Shown here piece by piece: positions 4,925 through 6,002 of a stretch of DNA of 6,002 bases (the stretch's first letter is position 1; the number at the start of each line of letters is the position of its first letter). The notes under the pieces were generated by a model, which ran no database searches, was not told where the DNA came from, and saw nothing but the letters and a program-made list of their open reading frames with translations. This stretch comes from an uncultured Methylophaga sp. Its GTDB lineage: Bacteria > Pseudomonadota > Gammaproteobacteria > Nitrosococcales > Methylophagaceae. A program made the translations under genes and the position numbers. The stretch spans positions 1 to 6,002 of the forward strand of contig CANRLD010000113.1 in the NCBI GenBank assembly GCA_947631375.1, given 5' to 3'.

Positions 4925-6002
4925 TTGCGTACAGCTGCGCTACTTGCTCTTGAGGATGGCACGATCTTTCACGGTGAATCGATCGGTGCTGTGGGTCAGT
5001 CAGTCGGTGAGGTGGTTTTTAACACCGCCATGACCGGTTATCAGGAAATTCTTACCGATCCTTCCTACTGCCAACAAATTGTCACATTGACATACCCGCA
5101 TGTAGGGAACGTAGGCGTCAATAAAGATGACGAAGAGTCTGAACAGATATATGCCAGCGGCTTGATCATTCGCGAACTATCGCCGTTAATCTCCAGCTGG
5201 CGTGCTGAAGAAGCACTGGACAAGTATCTGGAACGTCATAATGTGGTTGGTCTTGCCGGTATAGATACGCGTCGATTGACACGCTTACTGCGCGAAAAAG
5301 GCGCACAAAAAGGCTGCATTGTTGCCGGGGATAATATTGATATTGACGCCGCTGTTGCTGCTGCCAAGGGATTTGCCGGTTTGAAAGGCATGGATCTGGC
5401 GAAAGTGGTTAGCGTCAAACAAGCGTATGAGTGGAACGAAGGCAGTTGGCATCTTGATAACGTGTCACGTAAAGCCGAACCACGCTTTCATGTGGTGGCG
5501 TATGATTTTGGTATCAAGAAAAATATTATGCGCATGCTGGTGGAACGCGGATGCAAGCTGACAGTCGTCCCTGCACAGATGTCGGCTGAAGAAGCAATGA
5601 AACTTAACCCGGATGGTATTTTCCTATCTAATGGTCCGGGAGACCCCGAGCCTTGTGATTATGCTATCGAAGCCATTCAGTCTTTTCTGGAGAAACAGAT
5701 TCCAGTATTTGGTATTTGTCTGGGGCATCAACTGCTGGCATTAGCGTGTGGCGCAAAAACCGAAAAAATGAAGTTCGGTCATCATGGCGCTAATCATCCA
5801 GTGCAGGAGCTACTCGCCGGTCTGGTGATGATTACCAGTCAGAATCACAGTTTTGCGGTTGACGAAAGTAGCCTGCCTGATACGTTGGTAGCCACTCACC
5901 GTTCTTTATTTGACGGCACCTTGCAAGGCATTCACCACACCACCAAGCCGGCTTTCAGTTTTCAGGGGCATCCTGAAGCGACGCCGGGTGCACAAGACGC
6001 AT
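4925..6002 (+). CDS. carA: Carbamoyl-phosphate synthase small (glutaminase) subunit, 3' end cut by window
   Basis: CarA hydrolyses glutamine and channels ammonia to the large subunit CarB, which makes carbamoyl phosphate for pyrimidine and arginine synthesis in the cytoplasm. The window holds 359 codons without a stop; family members are about 380 residues, so around 20 are missing on the right. The N-terminal domain has LALEDGTIFHGESIG and FNTAMTGYQEILTDPSY (32-48). The class I glutamine amidotransferase domain begins near 188 and has SNGPGDP (235-241), nucleophile Cys265 in GICLGHQ, and the remaining triad residues His349 and Glu351 in FSFQGHPEA. The Cys-to-His spacing of 84 equals that in E. 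coli CarA. Translation starts at TTG behind GGAGG; from memory, carA of E. coli and of Pseudomonas also uses UUG. carB normally follows and is presumably just outside. The gene is divergent from hemB. Confidence 0.97.
   Translation, partial: MRTAALLALEDGTIFHGESIGAVGQSVGEVVFNTAMTGYQEILTDPSYCQQIVTLTYPHVGNVGVNKDDEESEQIYASGLIIRELSPLISSWRAEEALDKYLERHNVVGLAGIDTRRLTRLLREKGAQKGCIVAGDNIDIDAAVAAAKGFAGLKGMDLAKVVSVKQAYEWNEGSWHLDNVSRKAEPRFHVVAYDFGIKKNIMRMLVERGCKLTVVPAQMSAEEAMKLNPDGIFLSNGPGDPEPCDYAIEAIQSFLEKQIPVFGICLGHQLLALACGAKTEKMKFGHHGANHPVQELLAGLVMITSQNHSFAVDESSLPDTLVATHRSLFDGTLQGIHHTTKPAFSFQGHPEATPGAQDA

Noticed and set aside
1..6002. Search for a mobile element, CRISPR array, toxin-antitoxin or defence genes
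   Set aside because: Every long stretch is filled by recognisable core genes with short intergenic gaps; no repeats of array type, transposase motifs or tRNA-like folds were seen by eye.

Overview
The window looks like ordinary chromosomal core sequence from a gammaproteobacterium. The evidence is a CpxRA-type two-component system divergent from a CpxP/Spy-family gene, proteobacterial-type AroE, a magnesium-type HemB, CarA starting with TTG, and a Cu/Zn superoxide dismutase with the usual bacterial C-terminus. Base composition is moderate and even across the genes. A marine or methylotrophic gammaproteobacterium such as Methylophaga would fit, but that is a guess from general impression, not from a search. 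I see no mobile element, CRISPR array, tRNA or rRNA.

Layout. The end of sodC (1-141, +) enters from the left and converges on cpxA. The cpxR-cpxA operon reads leftward (2201 down to 163), with cpxA starting inside the cpxR stop codon. A divergent control region (2202-2387) separates it from a cpxP/spy-like gene (2388-2861, +). This region carries two CpxR-type boxes, one a perfect GTAAA-N5-GTAAA on the minus strand and the other with a 4-base spacer. A strong bidirectional hairpin terminator (2872-2913) sits between the cpxP-like gene and aroE. A second leftward operon, hemB-aroE (4758 down to 2927), also has a 4-base ATGA overlap. A 166-base divergent control region follows, then carA (4925 to the window edge, +), which starts with TTG behind a strong ribosome binding site and is cut by the window about 20 codons before its expected end.

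How the genes work together. CpxA is an inner-membrane sensor kinase, CpxR its DNA-binding response regulator, and the small periplasmic protein is probably both a target of CpxR and a feedback partner of CpxA, as in enterobacteria. The boxes between the two transcription units imply joint autoregulation. HemB (tetrapyrrole synthesis), AroE (shikimate pathway) and CarA (carbamoyl phosphate for pyrimidines and arginine) are housekeeping enzymes with no clear link to the envelope stress genes.

I find no convincing undescribed system. The points most worth a second look are the divergent Cpx control region, the non-ATG starts of cpxR and carA, the possible sodC terminator folded inside the cpxA 3' end, and the structured carA leader.
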